Shown: positions 8,808 to 17,365, counted from the first letter of the stretch. The stretch: DNA of 64,000 nt from JAWWOL01 sp963797535 (GCA_963797535.1 CAWCPQ010000001.1:2232001-2296000), one strand, 5' to 3'. Program-made: numbers and translations. The notes: generated by a model not told the origin, from the letters alone.

Positions 8808-9345
8808 GCATCGGTCCGACGTGCTGGCTGCCGTACCGGAGTCCATGCCGGTAGTGGATGTCCACACCGTCGACCACCACGGTTCCTGCGTGCTTAGGGG
8901 TGATGGCCACGAGCAGGGGCTGCCGACCGAGCATGATCGAGCCCGACGTGAACGGGGTCAAGGACGAGCACTCTTTCTTGATGTCCGCCGAGCCCACTAC
9001 GCCCACCCCGCCGCTCGGCGTCATCGCGCAGTAAACGACAGCAACGCTGGCGCCAGCGGTGTTGACCGTCGTCCGGAGGCGCAGGCTGCTGATGTCGATC
9101 GTGATCTTCGACTTCTCACCGGGCGCCGGGTAGACGCCCAGGTCGGCGTAGATGGTGTCGCCCACCGGCGCCGGCCCCGAACCGATGGAACCGCCGCCGG
9201 TCAGTGCCCGGTCATGGGTCAGCCACCAGCCTCCGAACACCGCGAGCATCACGATGCCGACGACCACCAGAGCAGCGACAATCCTTGCCGGCCAGGGGTT
9301 TCGTGCCCGTGGCCCGACGGTGACGTCGAGCAGCCCTGACGTCAT
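8788..9345 (-). CDS. Single-pass membrane-anchored hypothetical protein
   Basis: The product has 185 residues. A short basic cytosolic N-terminus leads into one membrane helix (IVAALVVVGIVMLAVFGGWW), followed by about 130 extracytoplasmic residues of alternating hydrophobic pattern that suggest a beta-rich domain (KITIDISSLRLRTTVNT, PLLVAITPKHAGTVVVDGV). Two Cys residues (VVYCAMT and IKKECSS) could form a disulfide outside the cell. ATG 9345 overlaps the stop of 9342–9698 in an ATGA arrangement, which fixes the start and indicates a two-gene operon. I do not recognise the family. Confidence 0.7.
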   Translation of the reverse strand: MTSGLLDVTVGPRARNPWPARIVAALVVVGIVMLAVFGGWWLTHDRALTGGGSIGSGPAPVGDTIYADLGVYPAPGEKSKITIDISSLRLRTTVNTAGASVAVVYCAMTPSGGVGVVGSADIKKECSSLTPFTSGSIMLGRQPLLVAITPKHAGTVVVDGVDIHYRHGLRYGSQHVGPMLTTTTR

Positions 9346-9698
9346 CGCGGAGCCGCAAGTCGGCGCCGGCGCCGCACCAACGCGCGGAGCAACAGCACAT
9401 TGCCGACCGCGGCCAGTGCGAACAGCGCCACGTTGACCGGCCCGGTCAGCGTGAACGTGCGGTCGCTGATCTGGTCGCCGGTCAAGCCCGAGGACACCGC
9501 GGTCACGAGCTGCACGACGATGCCGTAGACGACATAGACGCCGACGATCGCCACGACTCCCGACGGAATCGTCAGCAGCAGCGCCGCGAGGTAGTAGCGG
9601 GGGTCGTCGCTCACCTGGGCAGCCGTGGCGAGCGACGCGGCAGCCAGGACGTAGACAACGGCGAACCGGAATCCTCGACTGCGAACGTCAATCCCCAT
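9342..9698 (-). CDS. Small multi-helix membrane protein
   Basis: This 118-residue protein has three to four predicted membrane helices (FAVVYVLAAASLATAAQ, YYLAALLLTIPSGVVAIVGV plus continuation, VNVALFALAAVGNVLLLRAL) and ends in an Arg-rich cytosolic tail (VRRRRRLAAPR). It is the first gene of a coupled pair, its stop sharing bases with the start of the next membrane protein. ATG 9698 is preferred because everything upstream in the frame is Arg/Pro-rich non-coding-looking sequence. The function is unknown. Confidence 0.7.
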   Translation of the reverse strand: MGIDVRSRGFRFAVVYVLAAASLATAAQVSDDPRYYLAALLLTIPSGVVAIVGVYVVYGIVVQLVTAVSSGLTGDQISDRTFTLTGPVNVALFALAAVGNVLLLRALVRRRRRLAAPR

Positions 9699-9829
9699 GA
9701 CCCGAGTATGAACCCGAATATCGTCACTGGCGGTGTGACCATGACCATGGCTGAACCGTACAACCTTCCGGACCCCTGGAGCATTGACCCTGTTGTGAGG
9801 CATCCGGCACGCGGACGAATCGGGGAACC

Positions 9830-10348
9830 ATGGGCAGGGACCGGTACCACGGGTTCGACCCCTTCGTACACGCACGAGCGCAGGCCCTGACCCGCTACGC
9901 CTACCTGCTCGTGTACGACGACCGGCTGGCCGAGGACCTGGTCCAGCAGGCGCTGCTCGAAGTCGCCAGCCGATGGCCACGGCTCAGGGACAGCAACCCG
10001 GAAGGGTACGCCCGCAAGGTCATCCTCAACGCCGCTGCCGGCAGAGCCCGACGCCGACGGATCCTCCGCGAGGACACAGTCGCCGAGCTGCCCGAGATGG
10101 TCGAGATGGGCGACGCAGCAGGAGATGTCGGTCAGACGATGGCTATCGAGGACGCCCTGCGGCAACTCCCGCCGAGACAACGCGCCGTGCTCCTGCTGAG
10201 GTACTACGAGGACAAGACGGAGGCCGAGACCGCTGCGACGCTCGGCTGTTCCGTGGGCACCGTGAAGTCACAGAGCCACCACGCCCTTGCCCGGCTGCGG
10301 CAGATCGCGCCGGAGCTGCTCGACCCGACGAACGGGGTGACGCCATGA
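9830..10348 (+). CDS. SigE-family ECF RNA polymerase sigma factor
   Basis: This 172-residue group IV sigma factor has region 2 at about residues 15–75 (ALTRYAYLLVYDDRLAEDLV, RWPRLRDSNPEGYARKVI) and region 4 at about 110–165 (LPPRQRAVLLLRYYEDKTEAE, LGCSVGTVKSQSHHALARL). It matches the actinobacterial SigE/SigM-like family, which directs core polymerase to a small stress regulon. Its stop overlaps the start of the following membrane-anchored gene (ATGA), the usual layout for a sigma factor with its own anti-sigma or cognate regulator. The start ATG follows a GGGGA run. Confidence 0.88.
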   Translation: MGRDRYHGFDPFVHARAQALTRYAYLLVYDDRLAEDLVQQALLEVASRWPRLRDSNPEGYARKVILNAAAGRARRRRILREDTVAELPEMVEMGDAAGDVGQTMAIEDALRQLPPRQRAVLLLRYYEDKTEAETAATLGCSVGTVKSQSHHALARLRQIAPELLDPTNGVTP

Positions 10349-10971
10349 CGGCGCGACAGATCAACGACCTGCTCGAGGAGGTCGCGGACAACGCACCCCG
10401 GCTCGACCCACAGTCCTTGGCCAGCGCGGCAAGACTCGGTGCCACGCGGCGCCGTCGGCAGCGCCTGATCGCCATCCCTGCGGGCCTGGCCGTGGTTGTG
10501 GTCATCGTCGCGACGGCAGTCCTGTCCCGTTCCACGGATCCGGCCCCGGACGCTCCCGGCGGCACTCAACCCACGGCTTCGGCAACCTCCGCTCCCGCTG
10601 CGATCGACGGCCGGTCCGTGGGCGGCTCCTACACCTGCTGCAGCATCGCCGACGTGACCCAGCCCGCTCACCCCGGGTCCACGTTCCGCGTGCACTGGAT
10701 CAAGCCCGACCCGCCGATCACCCACCCCGTAAATCTGACCGCCGAGCTGGTCGGGCCGTACACGACAGTCGATGCCGCGAAGGCCGAAGGGGCCGCACAC
10801 CACTACCGGGCGACGTTGGTCGCCGTCGAACCGCCGTACACCACTGCGCCGGTGTCGATCATCCACGTGCCCGCCTCGGCCGCACCGGGCTACTACAACC
10901 TCGTGACGGGAGGGAACTACGACGAGGCCTCCGGCTCCGGAGGCACGACGACAGTGCGGATCACCCGCTGA
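10345..10971 (+). CDS. Single-pass membrane protein, putative anti-sigma partner of the upstream ECF factor
   Basis: The product has 208 residues. About 45 cytosolic residues (MTARQINDLLEEVADNAPRL) precede an Arg-rich flank and one membrane helix (LIAIPAGLAVVVVIVATAVL). A Thr/Ser/Pro-rich linker leads to an extracytoplasmic beta-rich domain of about 130 residues containing a Cys pair (YTCCS). The ATGA overlap with the sigma gene and the topology support an anti-sigma role, with the short N-terminal helix pair as the sigma-binding part. There is no HxxxCxxC zinc motif, so it is not a classical ZAS protein. The function is inferred from context only. Confidence 0.7.
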   Translation: MTARQINDLLEEVADNAPRLDPQSLASAARLGATRRRRQRLIAIPAGLAVVVVIVATAVLSRSTDPAPDAPGGTQPTASATSAPAAIDGRSVGGSYTCCSIADVTQPAHPGSTFRVHWIKPDPPITHPVNLTAELVGPYTTVDAAKAEGAAHHYRATLVAVEPPYTTAPVSIIHVPASAAPGYYNLVTGGNYDEASGSGGTTTVRITR

Positions 10972-11049
10972 GGCCGTCACCGCCGGAATGCGCTACCGCT
11001 ACGGTGGAGTTGCAGCGACTAACCACCCCTTCGTCGTACGGGAGCATCA

Positions 11050-11766
11050 GTGCTGGAGCCAGACGCGATCAAGCGGGTCCTCGTCGTCACCGCCCATCCC
11101 GACGACGTCGATTTCGGCTCCGGGGGGACGATCGCGCTGTTCAGCAAGGCGGGCGTCGAGGTGTCGTACTGCATCTGCACCGACGGCGACGCCGGCGGAT
11201 TCGACCCCGCTGTCCCGCGCAGCGAGATCGCCGGCATCCGCCAGGCGGAGCAGCGGGCAGCCGGCGAGGTGCTCGGCGTGCACGACGTGACCTATCTCGG
11301 CTACCCCGACGGCAGGCTGGAGATCACCCAGGAGCTGCGTCGTGACATCAGCCGGCAGATCCGCCGGGTCAAGCCGGACGTGGTCCTGACCCAAAGTCCC
11401 GAGCGGCACTGGCAACGGATCGGGGTGAGCCACCCCGATCACATGGCCGCCGGCGAGGCCGCCCTGCGCGCGGTCTACCCGGACGCCCGCAACCCGTTCG
11501 CCCACCCCGAGCTGCTCGAAGAGGGCTACGAGGCATTCTCCGCGCCTGAGGTCTGGGTGATGGGACGCGAGCAGCCCAACCACTTTGTCGACGTCACCGA
11601 CGTCTTCGAGCTGAAGCGGAACGCGCTGCTGTGCCACGCCTCGCAGCTGCCGAACGTGGACAACCTCGAGCCCATGCTCCGCATGTGGCTCTCCCGGCAG
11701 GCCGAGGCAGGCGGACTGCCAGAGGGCCGGCTCGCCGAGGGGTTCTACCGGATGGAGACGGCCTGA
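11050..11766 (+). CDS. PIG-L (LmbE) family zinc deacetylase
   Basis: This 238-residue protein has the family's metal motif AHPDDVDFGSGG near the N-terminus and the matching GVSHPDHMAAGEAAL motif with the third His. PIG-L enzymes remove acetyl groups from N-acetylglucosamine-type substrates; in actinobacteria MshB and Mca act in mycothiol metabolism. The tail ends HASQLPNVDNLEPMLRMWL, as in the LmbE-like branch with unassigned substrates. The GTG 11050 start has GGGAG upstream. It is not obviously MshB, which is longer. Its 3' end overlaps metX by 22 bases on the opposite strand. Confidence 0.87.
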   Translation: MLEPDAIKRVLVVTAHPDDVDFGSGGTIALFSKAGVEVSYCICTDGDAGGFDPAVPRSEIAGIRQAEQRAAGEVLGVHDVTYLGYPDGRLEITQELRRDISRQIRRVKPDVVLTQSPERHWQRIGVSHPDHMAAGEAALRAVYPDARNPFAHPELLEEGYEAFSAPEVWVMGREQPNHFVDVTDVFELKRNALLCHASQLPNVDNLEPMLRMWLSRQAEAGGLPEGRLAEGFYRMETA

Positions 11767-12914
11767 TCGGCTGTCGCTGACAGGGCCAGCACCTCGCGTA
11801 CGAGGTCAGCCACCTGGTCGACCTCGATCAGGAAGCCGTCATGCCCGTAAGCCGACCTGACGACGCGCAACCCGCCCACCGTGCCGCCGAGCCCTTCGGC
11901 GAGCTCGCGCTGCTGGTCCAGCGGGTAGAGCCGGTCCGAGTCGATGCCGGCGACCACAACCGGCGTGGTGCTGGCAGCCAACGCGGCGGCAACACCTCCG
12001 CGTCCGCGGCCGACGTCCCAGGTGTTCATCGCATCCGTCAGTGCGACATAGCTGCCGGCGTCGAAGCGGCGGGCCAGCTTGGTCGCGTGGTGGTCGAGGT
12101 AGGACTGCACGGCATAGCGACCATCGCCGAGGGGGTCCTCGCCGTCCTGCGGCGAGTTGCCGAACCTCGCCTCGAGCTCGACGCTGCTGCGATAGGTGAG
12201 GTGGGCGATCCGGCGGGCGATGCCGAGACCCGTCGACGGCCCGTTTCCGGGGCCAGCGTCATGGTAGTCGCCGCCGCGCCAGGCGGGATCGCCGGTGATG
12301 GCGGCAATCTGGGTGCCCTGAGTACCGATCTGGTCGGCGGAGGCGGCTGCCCCGACGGCGAGAAACAGGGCCGAGCCGACCCGGTCGGGGTGCCGGACAG
12401 ACCACTCGATCGCGCGCATGCCACCCATCGAACCGCCGATCAGGCTGGCCCAGCGAACGATGCCGAGCCGGTCAGCCAGGGCGACCTCTGCGGCAACCTG
12501 GTCGGCGACGGTGATGCGCGGAAACCTCGACCCCCACGGGTTTCCGTCCTCGGCGAGCGACGCCGGACCGGTGCTGCCCTGACACCCACCCAGCACGTTG
12601 GCTGCAACCACGAACCAGCGGGCGGTGTCGATCGCCCGACCTTCGCCGATCAGGGCGTCCCACCACCCGGCCGTACGGTGACCATCCCCGGCCGGGCCGG
12701 TGACGTGCGAGTCGCCGGTGAGGGCGTGCAGGACGAGCACCGCGTTCGAGCCGTCGTCGGCGAGCGTGCCCCAGGTCTCGTACGCCAGGGTCACCGACGG
12801 CAGCTCACCGCCCAGCTCGAGCGAGAGCGGCCCGAGGTCGACGAACTGGCGGCGACCGGGCGGATCGCCCGGTCGCCACGCACCCGACGCAGGCAGCGCT
12901 GGGCTGTTCGTCAT
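11745..12914 (-). CDS. metX: Homoserine O-acetyltransferase
   Basis: This 389-residue alpha/beta-hydrolase-fold enzyme acetylates L-homoserine with acetyl-CoA, the first committed step of direct-sulfhydrylation methionine synthesis. The nucleophile elbow is IGGSMGGMRAIEW, preceded by the oxyanion region VLVLHALTGDSH; the catalytic Asp and His are in VAGIDSDRLYPL and SAYGHDGFLIE. Other family blocks include NVLGGCQGSTGP and RWFVVAANV. It starts 15 bases after the metY stop, so metY–metX form an operon, matching their consecutive reactions. Frame upstream of ATG 12914 only reads through metY. Confidence 0.95.
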   Translation of the reverse strand: MTNSPALPASGAWRPGDPPGRRQFVDLGPLSLELGGELPSVTLAYETWGTLADDGSNAVLVLHALTGDSHVTGPAGDGHRTAGWWDALIGEGRAIDTARWFVVAANVLGGCQGSTGPASLAEDGNPWGSRFPRITVADQVAAEVALADRLGIVRWASLIGGSMGGMRAIEWSVRHPDRVGSALFLAVGAAASADQIGTQGTQIAAITGDPAWRGGDYHDAGPGNGPSTGLGIARRIAHLTYRSSVELEARFGNSPQDGEDPLGDGRYAVQSYLDHHATKLARRFDAGSYVALTDAMNTWDVGRGRGGVAAALAASTTPVVVAGIDSDRLYPLDQQRELAEGLGGTVGGLRVVRSAYGHDGFLIEVDQVADLVREVLALSATADQAVSIR

Positions 12915-12928
12915 GTCAGGCGGGCCAC

Positions 12929-14224
12929 TCAGCTCGACTTGGACGCGGCGAAGCCGGCCTCGAGGTCGGCCAGGATGTCCTCGATGCCCTCGAGACCGAC
13001 CGCCAGCCGGATCAGCCCCGGCGTCACGCCGGACAGCAGCTGCTCCTCGGGCGTGAGCTGCGAGTGGGTCGTCGACGCCGGGTGGATCACCAGCGAGCGC
13101 ACGTCGCCGATGTTGGCCACGTGACTGTGCAGCTCGAGCGCATCCACGAAGGCGCGCCCGGCCTCCCGGCCACCCACGATCTCGAACGAGAGCACGGCGC
13201 CGGGACCGCGCGGAGCGTACTTCTGAGCCCGCTCGAACCAAGGCGAGGACGGCAGGCCGGAGTAGGCGACCGACTCGACCTCGGGCCGCTCGGTCAGCCA
13301 CTCCGCCACCCGCTGGGCGTTGGCAACGTGACGCTCGATCCGCAGCGACAGCGTCTCGATCCCCTGCGCAATAAGGAAAGCGTTGAACGGACTGACTGCC
13401 GGACCGAGGTCGCGCAGCAGCTGCACGCGAGCCTTCGCGATGTAGGCGGCCGCGCCGAGCGCCTCGGTGTAGACCACGCCGTGATAGCTCGGGTCGGGAG
13501 TGGTCAGACCAGGGAACCGCTCGGCGTTGGCGGCCCAGTCAAACTTTCCACCGTCGACGATCGCGCCGGCGATCGCGGTGCCATGGCCGCCGAGATACTT
13601 CGTCGCCGAGTGCACGACGATGTCGGCGCCCCACTCGAACGGCCGGATCAGGTAGGGCGTCGCCACCGTGTTGTCGACGATCAGCGGCACGCCGGCTGCG
13701 TGGGCGACGCCAGCAACACCCTCGATGTCCAGGATGTCGCCGCGCGGGTTGGCGATGGTCTCAGCGAAGAAAGCCTTGGTGTTCGGCTGCACGGCCGCCT
13801 GCCAGGACTCGAGGTCCTCGGGGTGGTCGACGAACGAGACCTGCACACCGAGCTTGGGCAGCGTGTAGTGGAACAGGTTGTACGTGCCCCCGTACAGGCT
13901 CGGGCTGGAGACCAGGTGGTCGCCGGCCTCGACGATGTTCAGGATCGCCAGCGTCTCCGCGGCCTGGCCGCTGCTCACGAGCAGGGCCGCGATGCCACCC
14001 TCGAGCGCCGCGATGCGCTCCTCCACGACCGACTGCGTCGGGTTCATGATCCGGGTGTAGATGTTGCCGGTCTCGGCGAGCCCGAACAGCGCACCTGCGT
14101 GGTCGCTGTCCCGGAAGGTGTAGGAGGTCGTCTGGTAGATGGGGAGGGCCCGCGATCGGGTGGCCTCGTCCGGCACCTGGCCGGCGTGAATCTGCTTGGT
14201 CTCGAAGCTCCAGCCGTTGCTCAC
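12929..14224 (-). CDS. metY: O-acetylhomoserine sulfhydrylase
   Basis: This PLP enzyme of 431 residues from GTG 14224 turns O-acetylhomoserine and sulfide into homocysteine. It has the Cys/Met-metabolism PLP fold: ETGNIYTRIMNPTQ, VSSGQAAETLAIL, the cofactor Asp in VPLIVDNTVATPYL and the Schiff-base Lys in VVHSATKYLGGHGT. GTG 14224 is preferred over the in-frame ATG at 14266 because AAAGG sits about seven bases before it and the family N-terminus is WSFETKQIHAG. It heads the metY–metX operon and is preceded by a candidate Cys-rich leader peptide that suggests attenuation control. Confidence 0.95.
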   Translation of the reverse strand: MSNGWSFETKQIHAGQVPDEATRSRALPIYQTTSYTFRDSDHAGALFGLAETGNIYTRIMNPTQSVVEERIAALEGGIAALLVSSGQAAETLAILNIVEAGDHLVSSPSLYGGTYNLFHYTLPKLGVQVSFVDHPEDLESWQAAVQPNTKAFFAETIANPRGDILDIEGVAGVAHAAGVPLIVDNTVATPYLIRPFEWGADIVVHSATKYLGGHGTAIAGAIVDGGKFDWAANAERFPGLTTPDPSYHGVVYTEALGAAAYIAKARVQLLRDLGPAVSPFNAFLIAQGIETLSLRIERHVANAQRVAEWLTERPEVESVAYSGLPSSPWFERAQKYAPRGPGAVLSFEIVGGREAGRAFVDALELHSHVANIGDVRSLVIHPASTTHSQLTPEEQLLSGVTPGLIRLAVGLEGIEDILADLEAGFAASKSS

Positions 14225-14356
14225 GGTCTGCCTTTCGGTTGGCGAGGAAATGGGCGAGTTCGACAAAGACGGGAACGCCCGGTCACGAGGTCGCTGACGG
14301 GCTGGATGTGGGGACGGATGGATCTGGGTGCGCGGTTCAGGCCACCGGCCGAACGG

Positions 14357-14434
14357 TTAGCGGCAACAGAGGCCGTCAAAGAGGTCGACCCGCCGGCTCG
14401 GCCAGAAGGCCTCAAGGCATGCGGAGATCGACAT
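14357..14434 (-). CDS. Candidate sulfur-responsive leader peptide upstream of metY
   Basis: This is a 25-codon reading frame that ends 132 bases before the metY start on the same strand. The peptide ends RRVDLFDGLCCR immediately before TAA. A VDL core followed closely by a terminal Cys-Arg is the pattern of short actinobacterial leader peptides upstream of Cys/Met genes, where ribosome stalling at Cys codons reports cysteine supply. It also has one Cys near the start. Overlapping it in another frame is a second very short reading that contains LRHVDLRMP, so which frame is translated is uncertain. The role is inferred from position and motif. Confidence 0.45.
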   Translation of the reverse strand: MSISACLEAFWPSRRVDLFDGLCCR

Positions 14435-14654
14435 GCCTCAACGTAACTCGCGCTTTGGCCGGCCGACAAGGTGCGCGCTCAACAACCTTCGGCAACACCG
14501 CGTTGCTGCAATGTTCACCCGCAGGGAACGTCGGTGGTAACAATTCCGGGATCAGGTACTCTGGCTGAACCGGACCGGTTCCCCGCCCGGCGCATTGTCG
14601 CGGTCCACTGTCGTGCCGCCTGTGACGCGTTTTCTGCATCCAGGAGGTTGCTCG

Positions 14655-14879
14655 ATGGCACGGTCCTATGTGTTGGTCCAGACCGACGTCGGCCGTGCGG
14701 TCGAGATCGCGGAGGCCGCCGTCGTGCTGCCGGGGGTCTTCTTCGCTGACGCGGTCACCGGCCCGTACGACCTCGTGATCGCCCTCGACGGTGACGGAGG
14801 CGCAGCCCTCGGCGCGCTGCAGAAGCTGCCCGGCGTGACCCGCACCGTCTCCTGCGGCCCCACCCTCGTGCTGCCCTAG
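14655..14879 (+). CDS. Stand-alone Lrp/AsnC effector-binding (RAM) domain protein
   Basis: This 74-residue protein consists only of the ferredoxin-like ligand-binding half of Lrp/AsnC regulators: SYVLVQTDVGRAVEIAEA, then GVFFADAVTGPYDLVIALDG and VTRTVSCGPTLVL. There is no helix-turn-helix, so it cannot bind DNA itself. Such SMALL/RAM proteins form dimers or octamers and may sense amino acids or regulate full-length partners. The start is well marked by AGGAGG at 14642–14647. It points away from the metY leader, so the two share an intergenic control region. Confidence 0.88.
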   Translation: MARSYVLVQTDVGRAVEIAEAAVVLPGVFFADAVTGPYDLVIALDGDGGAALGALQKLPGVTRTVSCGPTLVLP

Positions 14880-14897
14880 CCCGCTTCGACTCCCGGC

Positions 14898-15098
14898 TCA
14901 GCCGCCGGACTTGCGCCGGAACTGCCGGGTCCGCTTGTCGTTGCTGGTCGGCACCGCCGAGCTGCCGGGAGTGTGCGGCGTCGCATTGGCTCCGGTTGAC
15001 CCGTGCTTCTTGTCCAGCGCGGCGCGGAACTTCGCCTTCTGGTCTTCCTGCTCGGCGTCCGAAGCGGGCTTGGCACTGCCGTCTGCTGAGGTGGTCAT
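14898..15098 (-). CDS. DUF5302-type small hydrophilic protein
   Basis: This 66-residue, highly charged and probably disordered protein begins MTTSADGSAKPASDAEQEDQ and contains KAKFRAALDKKHGSTG and KRTRQFRRKSGG. This composition and the FRAALDKK core match the DUF5302 family found throughout actinobacteria, of unknown function. ATG 15098 is chosen because GGAGGA lies nine bases upstream; an in-frame ATG at 15116 would place that run inside the gene. It is the third of three small genes on this strand after the two GPGG proteins. Confidence 0.75.
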   Translation of the reverse strand: MTTSADGSAKPASDAEQEDQKAKFRAALDKKHGSTGANATPHTPGSSAVPTSNDKRTRQFRRKSGG

Positions 15099-15125
15099 GA
15101 CTTCAGTGTCCTCCATCCGGCTCGG

Positions 15126-15284
15126 TCAGAGCCGGTCGTGACCCTTGAAGAAGGTCCAGCCGCCGGGCCCGACGCCCGCGGCGAGCACCAGGATCACCAG
15201 TCCCCACAGCACGTGGCCGCTGAAGAGCACGGCGAGTCCGAGAATGGCGATGAACGCTGCGGCAAACCACAAGATGAGTCCCAT
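15126..15284 (-). CDS. GPGG-motif small membrane protein (downstream copy)
   Basis: This 52-residue protein has two hydrophobic helices and a conserved GVGPGGWTFFKGHDRL ending. It is clearly paralogous to the gene at 15332–15493: both begin M-x-LILW, have a turn with F-x-G (FSGHVLWG or FNGAILWG) and end VGPGGW followed by a basic tail. The GPGG turn between the second helix and the tail is the family signature in actinobacteria; the function is unknown. Two in-frame ATG codons exist (15293 and 15284); the second matches the paralogue's start. Confidence 0.75.
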   Translation of the reverse strand: MGLILWFAAAFIAILGLAVLFSGHVLWGLVILVLAAGVGPGGWTFFKGHDRL

Positions 15285-15331
15285 GCGGATCATCTTGGCA
15301 GGTCTTTGCCACGGGACAAGCCCGGGGAGGG

Positions 15332-15493
15332 TCAGACCCCGGCGCCGCGCCCTCGGAAGATCGACCAGCCGCCGGGGCCGACGGCGCAGGCCACGACCAG
15401 CAGGATGATGCCCCACAGGATCGCGCCATTGAACAGGGCGATGATGCCGGCGATTGCGATGACTACTGCGATGAGCCAGAGGATGAGTGCCAT
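15332..15493 (-). CDS. GPGG-motif small membrane protein (upstream copy)
   Basis: This 53-residue protein begins MALILWLIAVVIAIAG and ends AVGPGGWSIFRGRGAGV, with two membrane helices. It is the tandem paralogue of 15126–15284, with 47 bases between them; residues align without gaps and roughly half are identical. It lies just downstream of guaA on the same strand (55-base gap), so read-through from guaA is possible. No function is known for the family. It is short enough to be missed by automatic gene callers. Confidence 0.72.
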   Translation of the reverse strand: MALILWLIAVVIAIAGIIALFNGAILWGIILLVVACAVGPGGWSIFRGRGAGV

Positions 15494-15548
15494 GCGCACT
15501 GTCTGCCCGGAAACAAGATCAACAATCCTTGTCCGGTAGCGAAGCTTG

Positions 15549-17129
15549 CTACTCCCACTCGATGGTGCCCGGCGGCTTGCTCGTGACGTCGAGCACGACC
15601 CGGTTGACCTCGCGGACCTCGTTGGTGATCCGGTTGGAGATGTGCGCGAGGACGTCGTACGGGACCCTGGCCCAGTCCGCGGTCATCGCGTCCTCCGAGG
15701 AGACCGGCCGCAGCACGATCGGGTGGCCGTAGGTCCGCTCGTCGCCCTGCACGCCGACCGAGCGCACCTCGGCCAGCAGCACGACCGGGCATTGCCAGAT
15801 GTCTCGGTCGAGCCCGGCCCTGGACAGCTCCTCGCGGGCGATCGCGTCGGCCTCTCGCAGCAGCTCGAGCCGATCGTGGGTGACCTCGCCGATGATCCGG
15901 ATGCCGAGACCGGGGCCGGGGAACGGCTGGCGCCAGACGATGGGCTCGGGCAGCCCCAGCTCGAGGCCCACCTTGCGCACCTCGTCCTTGAACAGCAGCC
16001 GCAGCGGCTCGACCAGACCGAACTGCAGGTCGTCCGGCAGGCCACCGACGTTGTGGTGGCTCTTGATGTTGGCCGCGCCCTCGCCGCCACCGGACTCGAC
16101 CACGTCGGGGTAGAGCGTGCCCTGGACGAGGAACTCGACGGTCTCGCCATGGGCGTCGGCCTCCGCGATCACCTCGCGGGCGGCTTCCTCGAACACCCGG
16201 ATGAACTCGCGGCCGATCGCCTTGCGCTTGGTCTCCGGGTCGGTCACGCCCGCCAGCGCGTCGAGGAAGCGCTTGGAGGCGTCGACCACCTTGAGCTGTA
16301 CGCCGGTGGACGCCACGAAGTCACGCTCGACCTGCTCGGCCTCGCCCTTGCGCAGCAGGCCGTGGTCGACGAAGACGCAGGTGAGCTTGTCCCCGATGGC
16401 GCGCTGGACAAGTGCGGCAGCGACGGCGGAGTCAACGCCGCCGGACAGGCCGCAGACGGCGCGACCCGTGCCCACCTGCGCGCGGATCCGCTCGACCTGC
16501 TCGTCGACGATGTTGACCATGGTCCAGGTGGGCCGGCAGTGGGCGCCCTGGTAGAGGAAGTGCTTGAGCACCTCGAGGCCACGCTCGGTGTGCAGGACCT
16601 CCGGGTGGAACTGGACCCCGTACAGACCGGCATCGGCATTTTCAAAAGCGGCGATCGGCGTTTGACTGGTGGTTGCTGTGACCGAGAACCCTTGTGGCGC
16701 AGCGGAAACCGCGTCGTTGTGGGACATCCACACCGATGCCTGGAGCGGGAGCCCGGCGAACAAGGTGCCGCCGCCGACGACGGTGAGCGGGGTCCGCCCG
16801 AACTCTGCTGTGCCGGTGCGGGCGACCGTGCCACCCAAGGCCGCAGCCATCGCCTGGAAGCCGTAGCAGATGCCGAACGTGGGGACGCCGGTCTCGAACA
16901 ACGCCCGGTCGACCTGCGGAGCGCCCTCGGCGTAGACCGAGCTGGGTCCACCGGACAGGATGATCGCCTTCGGCCGCTTGGCCAGCATCTCCTCGAGCGG
17001 CATGGACCACGGGACGACTTCGCTGTAGACGCTGCACTCGCGCACCCGCCGAGCGATGAGCTGCGCGTACTGCGCGCCGAAGTCGACGACCAGAACGGTG
17101 TCGTACGAGGGATCGGTCACAGACGTCAC
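15549..17129 (-). CDS. guaA: GMP synthase (glutamine-hydrolysing)
   Basis: The 526-residue two-domain enzyme converts XMP, ATP and glutamine to GMP. The N-terminal class I amidotransferase has the nucleophile in FGICYGFQAM and the His-Glu pair in GVQFHPEVLH. The synthetase half has the P-loop-like GLSGGVDSAVAAALV, and the C-terminal dimerisation domain ends NEVNRVVLDVTSKPPGTIEWE-like (RVVLDVTSKPPGTIEWE). Length and every motif are normal. It is the last step of the guanine branch; guaB and guaB3 lie 4.5 kb away on the same strand. The 5' flank (17130–17365) is a divergent intergenic region shared with a LuxR-type gene. Confidence 0.97.
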   Translation of the reverse strand: MTSVTDPSYDTVLVVDFGAQYAQLIARRVRECSVYSEVVPWSMPLEEMLAKRPKAIILSGGPSSVYAEGAPQVDRALFETGVPTFGICYGFQAMAAALGGTVARTGTAEFGRTPLTVVGGGTLFAGLPLQASVWMSHNDAVSAAPQGFSVTATTSQTPIAAFENADAGLYGVQFHPEVLHTERGLEVLKHFLYQGAHCRPTWTMVNIVDEQVERIRAQVGTGRAVCGLSGGVDSAVAAALVQRAIGDKLTCVFVDHGLLRKGEAEQVERDFVASTGVQLKVVDASKRFLDALAGVTDPETKRKAIGREFIRVFEEAAREVIAEADAHGETVEFLVQGTLYPDVVESGGGEGAANIKSHHNVGGLPDDLQFGLVEPLRLLFKDEVRKVGLELGLPEPIVWRQPFPGPGLGIRIIGEVTHDRLELLREADAIAREELSRAGLDRDIWQCPVVLLAEVRSVGVQGDERTYGHPIVLRPVSSEDAMTADWARVPYDVLAHISNRITNEVREVNRVVLDVTSKPPGTIEWE

Positions 17130-17365
17130 AGGTGCTCCGGGTGCCGGGAGAGGGTCGACCCATGGTATCCGGCGGCCGCTGGTCGATCACCCGGGGCATT
17201 TCACTGAGGCCGACGGCCCGAACACTGAGCAATAGTGCCTATCTACCAGCGGGTTTGGCCCCGAAGGGGTGACAGTCGGCTCGGGTTGGTCAATGCTGAG
17301 CAGGTTCCGTGCTGCTGATTGGCTCTTCGGGGGGTCAACACGATGGCGCGCCAAAGGGGACGATG

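Noticed and set aside
9708..9890. 60-codon ORF between the membrane protein pair and the ECF sigma gene
   Set aside because: It runs into the sigma gene in another frame and has no ribosome-binding site or supportive codon bias.
14225..14356. SAM-type riboswitch upstream of metY
   Set aside because: I could not find the conserved core of the SAM riboswitch classes; the short Cys-rich ORF is a better explanation. A covariance-model search would decide.
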